From positions 1,426,001 to 1,490,000 of the forward strand of contig OZ220679.1 in the NCBI GenBank assembly GCA_965116355.1: a stretch of 64,000 nt of DNA, given 5' to 3'. Below are positions 40,217 to 47,863 of this stretch, one piece after another. Numbering within the stretch: position 1 is the stretch's first letter; every line of letters begins with the position of its first letter. The notes under the pieces were generated by a model that ran no database searches, was not told the DNA's origin, and worked only from the letters and a program-made list of their open reading frames with translations. This DNA is from UBA1127 sp965116355 (GTDB taxonomy: Bacteria; Chloroflexota; Dehalococcoidia; Lucifugimonadales; UBA1127). A program made the translations under genes and the position numbers.

Positions 40217-40393
40217 GTTGCGTCGCCAACCTGGCAAGGTGGCGAACGGGTTCCGGCAACCCCAATCTTTTGCCGCGGGGATCGGCATGACCGCGACGGC
40301 GCCTCCAGGACTCGCGTTCTCCCACGACGCCAGCCTCGTGCGCCCCTTGTCGCGCCCTGCCCGTCCCGCTGCGTTTGCACCGGGACGAGCGCT
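40217..40393 (+). ncRNA. Structured 5' leader, SAM-I/IV-like riboswitch candidate
   Basis: The leader contains CGCCAACC-tggcaa-GGTGGCG (bulged hairpin), then GGGTT-ccggc-AACCC with a CGGCAACC segment, a CCCC...GGGG pairing and GCATGACC. The string GGCAACCCC...GCGGGG...GCATGACC resembles the conserved 3' half of SAM-IV (GGCAACC, GGGG, GAUGACC). No methionine gene follows, and I could not align it, so the assignment is tentative. Confidence 0.3.
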
Positions 40394-41308
40394 ATGACGG
40401 CCGCACCGATCTTCGGCGACGTCGGCTTCATCGGCGCGGGCGCGCTCGCATCGGCGCTCGCCGTCGCCCTGCACCGCCGCGGCTACGCCGTCCGCGCGAT
40501 CGCGAGCCGCACGCCCGCCTCCGCCGAGCGACTCGCCGCCGGGATCCCCGGCTGCGAGGCCGTCTCCCCGCAGGCCGTCGCCGACCGCTGCCAAACCGTT
40601 TTCCTCACCGTCCCCGATGACGCCATCGCCGAGGTAGCCGCGTCCCTGCAGTGGCGCGAGGGCCAGATTGTCATGCACTGCTCCGGCGCCGTGTCCATCG
40701 ACGTGCTCTCGGCCGCCGCCGGTGCGGGCGCCCGCACCGGGTCGCTGCACCCGCTGCAGACCTTCACCGCCGGCGCCGACGCCGAGGCCGCCCTGCGCGG
40801 CATCGCCTACGCCGTCGAGGCCCCGTCGCCCCTGCGCGAGACCCTCGAGCGGCTCGCCGAGGACCTCGGGGGGTCGCCGCTCATGTTGACTTCACCCGGC
40901 GACCGCGCCCTCTACCACGCCAGCGCCATCGCCGCCTGCGGGCTCGTCGCGACCCTGCTGAAGCAGGCCGCCGACCTCTGGCGCGCCATCCCCGGCCTCG
41001 AGGACGAGGGCATGCGCGCGCTGCTGCCCCTGACCCGCAGCACCCTCGACAACATCGAGCGGCAGGGCCTCCCCGCCGCCCTCACGGGCCCCGCCGCTCG
41101 CGGCGACGTTGGCGTCGTCCGGATGCACCTCGACGCCCTCGCCGAGCGCGCGCCCGGGTTCCTGCCCCTCTACGCCGCCCTGTCCCTCGCCCTGCTGCCC
41201 ATCGCCCGCGACAAGGGCGCCCTGTCGGAAACCAATGAAGCGCGGCTCCGCGAGCTGCTCACCGCGTCGCTAGCCGGATCCGTGGAGGAGAGAGCGCCAT
41301 GCGCGTGA
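40394..41308 (+). CDS. Rossmann-like DUF2520 oxidoreductase, candidate ketopantoate reductase
   Basis: This 304-residue protein has an N-terminal NAD(P)-binding fold, with GFIGAGALASALAVALHRRG around residues 10-29, and a C-terminal helical domain (about 175-290) with SPGDRALYHASAIAACGLV and DNIERQGLPAALTGPAARGD, the DUF2520 hallmarks. It is the first gene of an operon: the panB ATG overlaps its end by ten bases and panC follows. The fold is that of ketopantoate reductase, 3-hydroxyisobutyrate dehydrogenase and F420-dependent NADP reductase, so a PanE role is possible. The ATG at 40394 lacks a clear ribosome site. Confidence 0.75.
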   Translation: MTAAPIFGDVGFIGAGALASALAVALHRRGYAVRAIASRTPASAERLAAGIPGCEAVSPQAVADRCQTVFLTVPDDAIAEVAASLQWREGQIVMHCSGAVSIDVLSAAAGAGARTGSLHPLQTFTAGADAEAALRGIAYAVEAPSPLRETLERLAEDLGGSPLMLTSPGDRALYHASAIAACGLVATLLKQAADLWRAIPGLEDEGMRALLPLTRSTLDNIERQGLPAALTGPAARGDVGVVRMHLDALAERAPGFLPLYAALSLALLPIARDKGALSETNEARLRELLTASLAGSVEERAPCA

Positions 41309-42084
41309 CCACCCGTGACGTCCAGCGGTTCAAGGCGCAGGGGGAGCGCTTCCCCATGCTGACCGCCTACGACTTCCCCACCGCCCGCCTCGTCGAGGAG
41401 GCCGGCGTCCCCGTCATCCTCGTCGGCGACAGCCTCGGGCAGGTGGTGCTCGGCCATGAGTCGACCATCCCCGTCACCATGGAGGTGATGCTCCACCACA
41501 CGGCCGCCGTCGTCCGGGGCACCGGGCGCGCGCTGGTCGTCGCCGACATGCCCTTCCTCTCCTACAACCTCAGCGGCGAACAGGCCCTCCGGAACGCCGG
41601 CCGCTTCCTGCAGGAGGCCGGCGCGCAGGCCGTGAAGCTCGAGGGCGGCGTCCGCGTCGCCGAGACCGTCCGTCGCGTCACCGAGGCCGGCGTGCCCGTC
41701 ATGGGCCACATCGGCCTCACACCCCAGGCCGTCAACCAGTTCGGCGGCTACCGCGTGCAGGGCAAGACCGAGGCCGAGGCCGTCGCCCTCATGGACGACG
41801 CCGTCGCCCTCCAGCAGGCCGGCGCCTTCTGCGTCGTCCTCGAGCTCGTGCCCGACGAGCTCGCGAAGTCCGTCACCGAGCGCCTCGCCGTGCCCACCGT
41901 CGGCATCGGCGCCGGCCCCCACTGCGACGGCCAGGTGCAGGTCATCCACGACCTGCTCGGCTTCGGCACCAGCTACATCCCCAAGCACGCTCGCCGCTAC
42001 GCCGACGTGGCGGAGGTCGTCCGCGGCGCCGTCTCCCGCTACGCCGGCGAGGTCCGCGAGGGCCGCTTCCCGGCCGAAGGCTAG
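41299..42084 (+). CDS. panB: 3-methyl-2-oxobutanoate hydroxymethyltransferase (PanB)
   Basis: PanB (261 residues) adds a hydroxymethyl group from 5,10-methylene-THF to 2-oxoisovalerate, the first committed step to pantothenate. MLTAYDFPTARLVEEAGVP, VGDSLGQVVLGHEST (metal-binding Asp) and MGHIGLTPQAVNQFGGYRVQGK are conserved. IGIGAGPHCDGQVQV is the C-terminal block. The ATG at 41299 lies inside the end of DUF2520, and GGAGAGAG precedes it. Confidence 0.97.
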   Translation: MRVTTRDVQRFKAQGERFPMLTAYDFPTARLVEEAGVPVILVGDSLGQVVLGHESTIPVTMEVMLHHTAAVVRGTGRALVVADMPFLSYNLSGEQALRNAGRFLQEAGAQAVKLEGGVRVAETVRRVTEAGVPVMGHIGLTPQAVNQFGGYRVQGKTEAEAVALMDDAVALQQAGAFCVVLELVPDELAKSVTERLAVPTVGIGAGPHCDGQVQVIHDLLGFGTSYIPKHARRYADVAEVVRGAVSRYAGEVREGRFPAEG

Positions 42085-42089
42085 CCGCC

Positions 42090-42926
42090 GTGCAGGTCTG
42101 CGTCACCGTCGACGAGGTCCGCGGCGCCCTGCGCGGCGCCGAGCGCCCCCTTGGCGCCGTCCTCACCATGGGCGCCCTCCACGACGGCCACCTCGCCCTC
42201 GTGCGGCGCGCCCGGGCCGAGTGCAAGACCGTCGCCGCCACCATCTACGTCAACCCGACCCAGTTCGGCGACACTCGCGACCTTGACACCTACCCCCGCC
42301 CCATGCAGGACGACCTCGCCGTCCTCCGCCGCGAGGGCGTCGACGTCGTCCTCGTCCCCTCCGACGCTGAGATCTACCCGGAGGGCTTCGGCTCATGGGT
42401 GGAGCCGGGCGCCATCGCCGAGCGCCTCGAGGGCGAGCACCGCCCCGGCCACTTCCGCGGCGTCTGCACGGTGGTGCTCAAGCTCTTCAACATCCTCGGG
42501 CCGGACGTCAGCTACTTCGGCCAGAAGGACGCCCAGCAGCTCCTCGTCATCCGCAGGATGGCCGCCGACCTCGCCCTCCCCGTCGACATCGTCGCCGTCC
42601 CGACGGTGCGCGAGCGCGACGGCCTCGCCATGTCCAGCCGCAACGCCAACCTCGGCACCGACGAGCGCCGCGCCGCCCGCGTCCTCCACCGCGCCCTCAC
42701 CCGCGCCGCCGACCTCGCCGCCGACGGCGTCCGCGACGCCGACGCCCTCCGCGCCGCCGTCCACGCCGCCCTAGACGAGGAACCCCTCGCCAACGTCGAC
42801 TACGTCAGCATCGCCCACCCGGAAACCCTGGAGGAGCTGAACACCCTGGAAGGCCCCGCCCTCGCCAGCCTCGCCGTCCGTATAGGCCAAACCCGCCTCA
42901 TAGACAACGTCACCCTGCTCGCGTAA
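42090..42926 (+). CDS. panC: Pantothenate synthetase (PanC)
   Basis: PanC (278 residues) condenses pantoate with beta-alanine using ATP. TMGALHDGHLALVRRAR is the HIGH-type nucleotidyltransferase signature, NPTQFGDTRDLDTYPRP the pantoate site, and DVSYFGQKDAQQLLVIRRM and GLAMSSRNANL the KMSKS-like block. The start is a GTG at 42090, five bases after the panB stop. panD was not found in the window. Confidence 0.96.
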   Translation: MQVCVTVDEVRGALRGAERPLGAVLTMGALHDGHLALVRRARAECKTVAATIYVNPTQFGDTRDLDTYPRPMQDDLAVLRREGVDVVLVPSDAEIYPEGFGSWVEPGAIAERLEGEHRPGHFRGVCTVVLKLFNILGPDVSYFGQKDAQQLLVIRRMAADLALPVDIVAVPTVRERDGLAMSSRNANLGTDERRAARVLHRALTRAADLAADGVRDADALRAAVHAALDEEPLANVDYVSIAHPETLEELNTLEGPALASLAVRIGQTRLIDNVTLLA

Positions 42927-42929
42927 CCC

Positions 42930-42958
42930 CGTTTTACCGGCGCAAGCCGGTATCCAGG
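42930..42958. repeat. R2 repeat after panC
   Basis: CCGTTTTACCGGCGCAAGCCGGTATCCAGG is canonical R2 with one change in the loop (GCAA for GAAA). Confidence 0.8.
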
Positions 42959-43026
42959 ACCTCCGCGCCCAACCGCAACCGCTATGCCCGGCTCCCTCCG
43001 CATCGCGACTCCGAGCAGCCGACCGC

Positions 43027-43392
43027 CTAGCTCTCGCTCGGCTGCCACAGCTCGATGGGGTTCCCCTCGGGATCGTGGATGCGGGCAAAGCGACCAATCC
43101 CCTCCATCTCGCTCTCGTGCGTGACCTCGATGCCGGCCGACCGCAGCTGTGCGCACAGGGCGCCCAAGTCGGCCACGCGAAAGTTGAGCATGAACGCCTT
43201 GTCCGCCGCGAAATAGTCCGTGTCGGCATCGAAGGGCGAGAACACCGTGACGCCGGCCTCGGCGACCCAGGGCTCCATCTCCATGTCCATCGGAGCGGGA
43301 TTGATCCCAAGATGCTCGTGATACCACCGGGTCAGCCCTTCCGGGTCCTTTGCGCGAAAGAAAAACCCGCCAAACCCCTGAACTCCCGCCAT
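43027..43392 (-). CDS. VOC-family (glyoxalase-fold) protein, intact copy
   Basis: This 121-residue protein starts MAGVQGFGGFFFRAKDPEGL, then TRWYHEHLGINPAPMDMEM, and ends GRFARIHDPEGNPIELWQP with the terminal Glu ligand of the fold. His in TRWYHEHLG may be the other ligand. Metal-dependent lyase, dioxygenase or binding roles are possible. GGGAGGG precedes the ATG at 43392. The first 57 codons and the upstream region are duplicated 3.2 kb away (46381-46659). Confidence 0.85.
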   Translation of the reverse strand: MAGVQGFGGFFFRAKDPEGLTRWYHEHLGINPAPMDMEMEPWVAEAGVTVFSPFDADTDYFAADKAFMLNFRVADLGALCAQLRSAGIEVTHESEMEGIGRFARIHDPEGNPIELWQPSES

Positions 43393-43500
43393 ACATCCCT
43401 CCCTGTACGCTCAGCGGACAGGCCGCGAGAATCAACAGCCGCCCTCAAAACGAACCCCCGCCAAGCCAACCGTCGGGGGAATTATACGCGTAAGCTCCCG
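43221..43500. repeat. Left copy of a 280-bp direct duplication
   Basis: It spans the 5' part of the VOC gene and its leader, ending TAAGCTCCCG. The right copy at 46381-46659 is about 93-95 percent identical by eye. The two copies flank the cobW-WD40 genes. Confidence 0.85.
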
Positions 43501-43577
43501 CTTGACCGGGCCGTCACATGCGGCACTCCCGCCGAGGGGATGTCGGCGAAGGACGGCGCCAGCCTCGCCCACTCGTA

Positions 43578-43658
43578 CGTCGTTCCCGCGGAGGCGGGAA
43601 CCCATCCCCCGTTTGCCCTGAGGGAAATCGAAGCCTGTCCTGAGGCTCTCGAAGGGGG
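43578..43658. repeat. Adjacent R2 and composite R1 repeats
   Basis: An R2 variant (CGTCGTTCCCGCGGAGGCGGGAACCC, 43578-43604) is followed by a hybrid R1 (43610-43658) that holds both the GAGGGAAATCGAAG form and the CCTGTCCTGAGGCTCTCGAAGGGG form. The rest of the 43501-43778 gap has no supported gene. Confidence 0.75.
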
Positions 43659-43778
43659 TGAATGGGGGGCTTTCGCCATGGGAATGTCGGTCCAGGACTG
43701 GGCCCCCCCATGAGACGTCCCGCTCCTTTCCGCCAACTCACCCCGCTGACTCTGAGGTGTTGCGTTCAATTCGGCTTG

Positions 43779-43808
43779 TTGACAGCTACAGGGCCGGCCG
43801 TGTATGAT
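43779..43808 (+). promoter_or_regulatory. Sigma70 promoter of cobW-WD40
   Basis: TTGACA (43779-43784), 18 bases, TATGAT (43803-43808). Close to consensus and 53 bases before the ATG. Confidence 0.7.
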
Positions 43809-43821
43809 GGAGGGTCTGGTA

Positions 43822-43840
43822 ATCGATACTTTGTATCAAT
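43822..43840 (+). promoter_or_regulatory. Operator candidate ATCGATAC-TTT-GTATCAAT
   Basis: Two 8-base arms match at 7 of 8 positions around TTT, just after the promoter. It could bind a metal-responsive repressor, as expected for a CobW-family gene, but it does not match a Zur or Fur box I know. Confidence 0.4.
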
Positions 43841-43861
43841 AAGGTTAAAGGAGGACTCCAT

Positions 43862-45289
43862 ATGAACATGCAGCGCAGAGTGCCCGTCACCATCCTCACC
43901 GGCTTCCTCGGCTCTGGCAAGACGACCCTGCTCAACCGGATCCTGAGTGAAGAGCACGGCAAGCGCATTGCCGTGATTGAGAACGAGTTTGGAGAGGTCG
44001 GCATCGATCAGGCGCTCGTCATCAACGCTGACGAGGAGGTCTTCGAGATGTCGAACGGCTGCATCTGCTGCACGGTGCGCGGAGACCTGATCCGGGTGCT
44101 CAACAATCTCAACAAGCGCCGCGACAAGTTCGACTATGTGTTGGTGGAGACCACGGGGCTTGCCGATCCCGGCCCGGTCGCTCAGACGTTCTTCATGGAT
44201 GAGGAGCTTCGCTCTGAATACGCGCTTGACGGGATCGTCACGCTCGTCGATGCCGCCCATATCGAGCAGCAGCTCGGTCGAAGCAAGGAGAGCACGGAGC
44301 AAATCGCCTTCGCAGACGTTCTCCTCCTCAACAAGACGGACCTCGTCAACGGCGAGTCCCTCGATAGTCTTGAAGCTCGGCTCCGCGGCATGAATCGCAT
44401 GGCGCGCGTAGTGCGCAGCGAGCGGGCCAACGTGCCTGTCGACACCGTCCTCGACCTCGCCGCCTTTGACCTGGACCAGGTCCTCGATCGTCGTCCCACC
44501 TTCCTCGAGCCGGAGTATCCCTTCGAGTGGTCTGGGGTCTATTCGCTGGATACTGGCCGCTACGAACTCAGCCTCGCCGATGGACCCGATCCGGCGATGT
44601 CGATCGTCGTCGTGCCCGGCCAGGGCACGGATGACGCTGCCCTCCGCGAGAGTGCCGAGTGGTGTGTGCGGGAGTACGCCGAGCCCGCGGAGATCATGCG
44701 TCCGGGGGAAGTGATTCCGGTCGGGAAGCATGCAAACCTGAGGCTTGATTCCCCGGGGCGCAAGTCGTTCTTCTTTGAGGTCGATGCGCCGGGGCAGTTT
44801 GGCCTCTACATCCAGCACCTCCCGGAGGAGTTCGATCTCCAACTGAGGAACGCGGATGGAGAGGCTTTCAAACTGGGGGGCAACTTTTGCGCCGAGCCTG
44901 ACTGCGAAGAGGAAGAGGCAGGCACACACCGCATCAAGGGGGCGACAGTTCCCCTCGCGGCCGAGCGGACTTGGGTCGCCCAGCACGAGCACGACAACGA
45001 GGTGGGCTCCATAGCGATCGAAAGAGACGGCGACCTCGATCCCGAAAAGCTCAACGCCTGGCTTGCCCAGCTGCTCCGTGATCGCGGGGTGGACATCTTC
45101 CGAATGAAGGGCTTCATCAGTCTTGCGGGTGATTCGCGCCGCTTTGTCTTCCAGGGGGTCCACATGCTCGTTGACAGCCAGCCGGACCGCGAATGGGGGG
45201 ATGAGCCCCACCGCAATCAGCTCGTCTTCATCGGCCGCAACCTTGATGAGCAGGGGATGCGGGAAGGGTTCGAAGCATGTCTGGTGTAA
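43862..45289 (+). CDS. CobW/ZNG1-family GTP-dependent metallochaperone
   Basis: This 475-residue protein has a CobW GTPase: Walker A GFLGSGKTTL at residues 14-23, the metal motif GCICC (Cys67, Cys69, Cys70), LVETTGLADPGPV (Walker B region), and LLLNKTDLV for base specificity. Between residues 225 and 390 it has a long insert rich in acidic residues, then a C-terminal domain ending with FISLAGDSRRFVFQGVHM. Such proteins deliver zinc, cobalt or nickel. AAAGGAGG lies seven bases before the ATG. It overlaps the WD40 gene by 13 bases. Confidence 0.9.
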   Translation: MNMQRRVPVTILTGFLGSGKTTLLNRILSEEHGKRIAVIENEFGEVGIDQALVINADEEVFEMSNGCICCTVRGDLIRVLNNLNKRRDKFDYVLVETTGLADPGPVAQTFFMDEELRSEYALDGIVTLVDAAHIEQQLGRSKESTEQIAFADVLLLNKTDLVNGESLDSLEARLRGMNRMARVVRSERANVPVDTVLDLAAFDLDQVLDRRPTFLEPEYPFEWSGVYSLDTGRYELSLADGPDPAMSIVVVPGQGTDDAALRESAEWCVREYAEPAEIMRPGEVIPVGKHANLRLDSPGRKSFFFEVDAPGQFGLYIQHLPEEFDLQLRNADGEAFKLGGNFCAEPDCEEEEAGTHRIKGATVPLAAERTWVAQHEHDNEVGSIAIERDGDLDPEKLNAWLAQLLRDRGVDIFRMKGFISLAGDSRRFVFQGVHMLVDSQPDREWGDEPHRNQLVFIGRNLDEQGMREGFEACLV

Positions 45290-46323
45290 ATGTCGGCGGC
45301 CAAATGGGTGTGCTTCGCCCGGGCTGGTCTGCGATGGTCGGCGACTACGCTATCGCCGGGGGGTGGAGCCTGCGTGGCCAGGCCCTTGTGGCCGGTGACA
45401 CTGGGGGCGGCGTCTACGCCTTCGACGGCGAGTCTGGCGCGACCGTCTGGGCGCGGCGCGGGGTCCATGACGGTGGTCTGCTCTCGGTGGCAATCCACCC
45501 GGGCGGAAGCGTGTTCGCTACCGGCGGACAGGACGGCCGGGTCTTGATCTGGGACGCCGCCGAAGGTCAGGTGGTGCGGGCCATAGACGCCGGTAGCGGT
45601 TGGGTGGAAAACGTGGCGTGGTCGCCGGCCGGCCGGCTGTTGGCGGCTTCCTGCGCCCGGCAGGTTCGGACGTATGACGCGGACGGCGCGGAGATCTGGC
45701 GGTCTGATGATCATCCCAGCACCGTCAGCGCCATCGCCTGGTCGAGCTTGGGGGAATTGGCGACGGCCTGTTACGGCCGGGCGAGCTTCTTCGACGCAAC
45801 CACCGGCAAGCTTCGCCAGAAGTTGGAGTGGCAGGGCTCTCTGGTGTCAATGGTGCTGAGCCCGGACGGGGGCATCATAGCCTGCGGCAGCCAGGACAAC
45901 TCGGTGCACTTCTGGCGGCGCTCCACGGGCCAGGACTCCGAGATGTTCGGCTATCCTGCCAAGCCGTCAGCCCTGGCTTTTGATGATACCGGCACCCTTT
46001 TGGCCACCGGCGGCGGGGAGGCGGTGACGGTCTGGAGCTTCCACGGAAAGGGGCCGGAAGGCACGCGGCCCGGCGTTCTGGAGTTCCATGTTGAACCCGT
46101 CACGACCCTTGCCTTTGCGCCTGGCTCGATGCACCTGGCATCGGGGGGGCGTGATGGCACAGTGGTTGTGTGGTCGCTCAAGAGAAATGGAAAAGGCGGC
46201 CGGATAGGGGCCGAGGATCTGGAGGACCCAGTGGCCGAATTGTATTGGCGCCCCGATGGGGGCGCGCTCGCCGCCCTCGACGCCCAGGGTGGCGTGACCG
46301 TTTGGCGGATAGGACCATCATAG
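45277..46323 (+). CDS. WD40-repeat protein
   Basis: This 348-residue protein has about seven beta-propeller blades, each ending in a Trp-Asp-like position: GGQDGRVLIWDAAEGQ, CGSQDNSVHFWRRSTG, SGGRDGTVVVWSLK and so on. There is no signal peptide. It overlaps the 3' end of the CobW gene by 13 bases, so the two are translated together. Propellers serve as platforms for complexes; a metal-homeostasis role is inferred from the pairing only. Confidence 0.9.
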   Translation: MSGVNVGGQMGVLRPGWSAMVGDYAIAGGWSLRGQALVAGDTGGGVYAFDGESGATVWARRGVHDGGLLSVAIHPGGSVFATGGQDGRVLIWDAAEGQVVRAIDAGSGWVENVAWSPAGRLLAASCARQVRTYDADGAEIWRSDDHPSTVSAIAWSSLGELATACYGRASFFDATTGKLRQKLEWQGSLVSMVLSPDGGIIACGSQDNSVHFWRRSTGQDSEMFGYPAKPSALAFDDTGTLLATGGGEAVTVWSFHGKGPEGTRPGVLEFHVEPVTTLAFAPGSMHLASGGRDGTVVVWSLKRNGKGGRIGAEDLEDPVAELYWRPDGGALAALDAQGGVTVWRIGPS

Positions 46324-46380
46324 GGCCGAGTCGCCCGCGCCCGCGCAGGTCCGCGCCACAGCGCGGGCAACGGCCGGCCC

Positions 46381-46552
46381 TGTCGGCATCGAAGGGCGAG
46401 AACACCGTGACGCCGGCCTCGGTGACCCAGGGCACCATCTCCATGTCCATCGGAGCGGGATTGATCCCAAGATGCTCGTGATACCATCTGGTCAGCCCTT
46501 CCGGGTCCTTCGCGCGAAAGAAAAACCCGCCAAATCCCTGAACTCCCGCCAT
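46381..46552 (-). pseudogene. Truncated duplicate of the VOC gene (first 57 codons)
   Basis: The start MAGVQGFGGFFFRAKDPEGL and TRWYHEHLGINPAPMDMEM are repeated, with the ATG at 46552. After GVTVFSPFDAD the match ends at base 46381 and the frame runs into the 3' flank of the WD40 gene. It cannot form the fold. Confidence 0.85.
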
Positions 46553-46659
46553 ACATCCCTCCCATACGCTCAGCGGACAGGCCGCAAGAATCGACAGCCG
46601 CCCTCAAACCGAACCCCCGCCAAGCCAACCGTCGGGGGAATTATACGCGTAAGCTCCCG
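46381..46659. repeat. Right copy of the 280-bp direct duplication
   Basis: It pairs with 43221-43500. Its right edge meets an R1 repeat (46658-46690) and its left edge lies 58 bases past the WD40 stop. Confidence 0.85.
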
Positions 46660-46690
46660 TTCGCCCTGAGGGAAATCGAAGGGTGAACGG
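46658..46690. repeat. R1 repeat at the duplication edge
   Basis: GTTCGCCCTGAGGGAAATCGAAGGGTGAACGG is the palindromic R1 variant. It starts exactly where the 280-bp duplication ends, and a hybrid R1 lies near the left edge too. Confidence 0.8.
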
Positions 46691-47268
46691 GGGGCCGCAG
46701 GACCCACGAGGCGCACACAGAGGAAAGGTTGGTGAAATCGTAGGGGCGATTCGCGAATCGCCCGTCCCGCCTCACCCGATGGCGCCAACCACTGTGGCTA
46801 GTAATCTCACCACCGCCTCGTCATTCCTGCGAAGGCAGGAATCCAGGGGAAAGGCCACCGGAGGGGCCGTACGCCGAAGGGAGAATCGAAGGCTGAATGG
46901 GCGTCTTCAGGGTACGCGGGGAACAAGGGGGCCATCCCCGTAGAGGGTCTTCGGCAGCAGCCAGTCTTGCCGACAGTTTGGATCACACAGCATGTGTCTC
47001 AACGCCTCGCTCATGTCTCCACGAAAAAACGCATCGCTTTCCAGAGTATCCTGAGAAGTTTCTACCGTACTCGATTTCTTGGCCACCTTTAGCGCAGGTT
47101 CCTAGTTAGGTAGCTGCTACCTTGGTACACTTTCCACCGTGACCTCTCCAAAAGCCGCGGCACTCCAAGGAGCCTTGAGTGGTATGGGTCCACAGGGAAT
47201 GCGAACATATGCGCAAACTCAAAGCTGGGAGACAAGATTCTCCGATGCAAAGGGAGACTAGGTGATCA
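46691..47268. other. Intergenic region with an R2 repeat; no gene seen
   Basis: It holds an R2 copy at 46819-46849 (CGTCATTCCTGCGAAGGCAGGAATCCAGGGG) and a decayed R1 fragment near 46870-46900. From about 46930 the sequence is AT-rich. A 25-codon frame at 47184-47261 with AAGGAG 15 bases upstream is too short to call. Nothing else is supported. Confidence 0.5.
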
Positions 47269-47739
47269 ATGCAGGATCTAGCAACACAGCAACTATGGAT
47301 GGAAATCATTGACGCGGAACGGCTACGACGCTACTTCCGGAGATTGGCTGATAAGAGACGGAGGTGGCACAATTCTCTAAGTGCTTGGGCGCTTGCTGGC
47401 GGTGCCATTGTGGAAGCCATATTGATAGTGCAGCGAGATTTCTTTGCCCTCCTGCTTGTTGCAATTGCACTGACGCCCGTTATTGTGAAACACATCCGCA
47501 AGGATGATGAACAAGCAGTTGCTGCGCACCTAGCCGCAGTACAATTTGAAGGTGCGATGAGTGAATGGAAGCGTCGCTGGTATGGCGGGCAACAGCTTGA
47601 GGCGGACGACATCACTCGAGTGAGACAGCAGGTAAATGCAGTGGTGTTTGCCCACCACATAATTGTCGATGAACGCCTCAACAGGAAATCAACGGGAGAA
47701 GCATATGACACAATATCTCAGGAGTTCGGCACGCCGTGA
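47269..47739 (+). CDS. Small membrane protein with two helices (SLATT-like)
   Basis: This 156-residue protein has a helical start (residues 1-35, with RLRRYFRRLADKRRRW), then a hydrophobic hairpin: LSAWALAGGAIVEAILIV and FFALLLVAIALTPVIV. Past the second helix comes a long, mostly helical cytoplasmic part. The plan (basic amphipathic helix, two helices, cytoplasmic helix) resembles SLATT-domain proteins linked to defence, but there is no nucleotide-sensing or effector partner next to it. It is AT-richer than the genome. The start codon ATG has AGGTGATC about 11 bases upstream; the ribosome site is weak. Confidence 0.55.
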   Translation: MQDLATQQLWMEIIDAERLRRYFRRLADKRRRWHNSLSAWALAGGAIVEAILIVQRDFFALLLVAIALTPVIVKHIRKDDEQAVAAHLAAVQFEGAMSEWKRRWYGGQQLEADDITRVRQQVNAVVFAHHIIVDERLNRKSTGEAYDTISQEFGTP

Positions 47740-47863
47740 AATAAGATCGATTCCCGGTTTGCCTAACATAGATAGGCCCATGCCTAGTCCACCTGAGCGA
47801 CCACAATCCCCCCCTCCAGCGCCCCCGCAGGCTCCATCGTCTGATCCTCCACCCAGACAATAG
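47705..47863 (+). CDS. Proline-rich small protein overlapping the membrane gene
   Basis: This 52-residue frame starts at the ATG at 47705 with GGGAGAAG six bases before it, overlapping the end of the membrane-protein gene by 35 bases. The C-terminal half (PMPSPPERPQSPPPAPPQAP) is over half Pro. The N-terminal half is MTQYLRSSARREIRSIPGLP. Function unknown; co-translation with the membrane protein is likely. Given its size it may be spurious. Confidence 0.45.
   Translation: MTQYLRSSARREIRSIPGLPNIDRPMPSPPERPQSPPPAPPQAPSSDPPPRQ

Noticed and set aside
43482..43769. A 95-codon minus-strand frame with FALRE/ISLRANGGWVPASAGTT
   Set aside because: It is R1 and R2 repeats translated; the same peptides recur wherever a repeat is read in frame.
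47184..47261. A 25-codon frame ahead of the membrane protein gene
   Set aside because: Too short, poor ribosome-site spacing and no conservation evidence.
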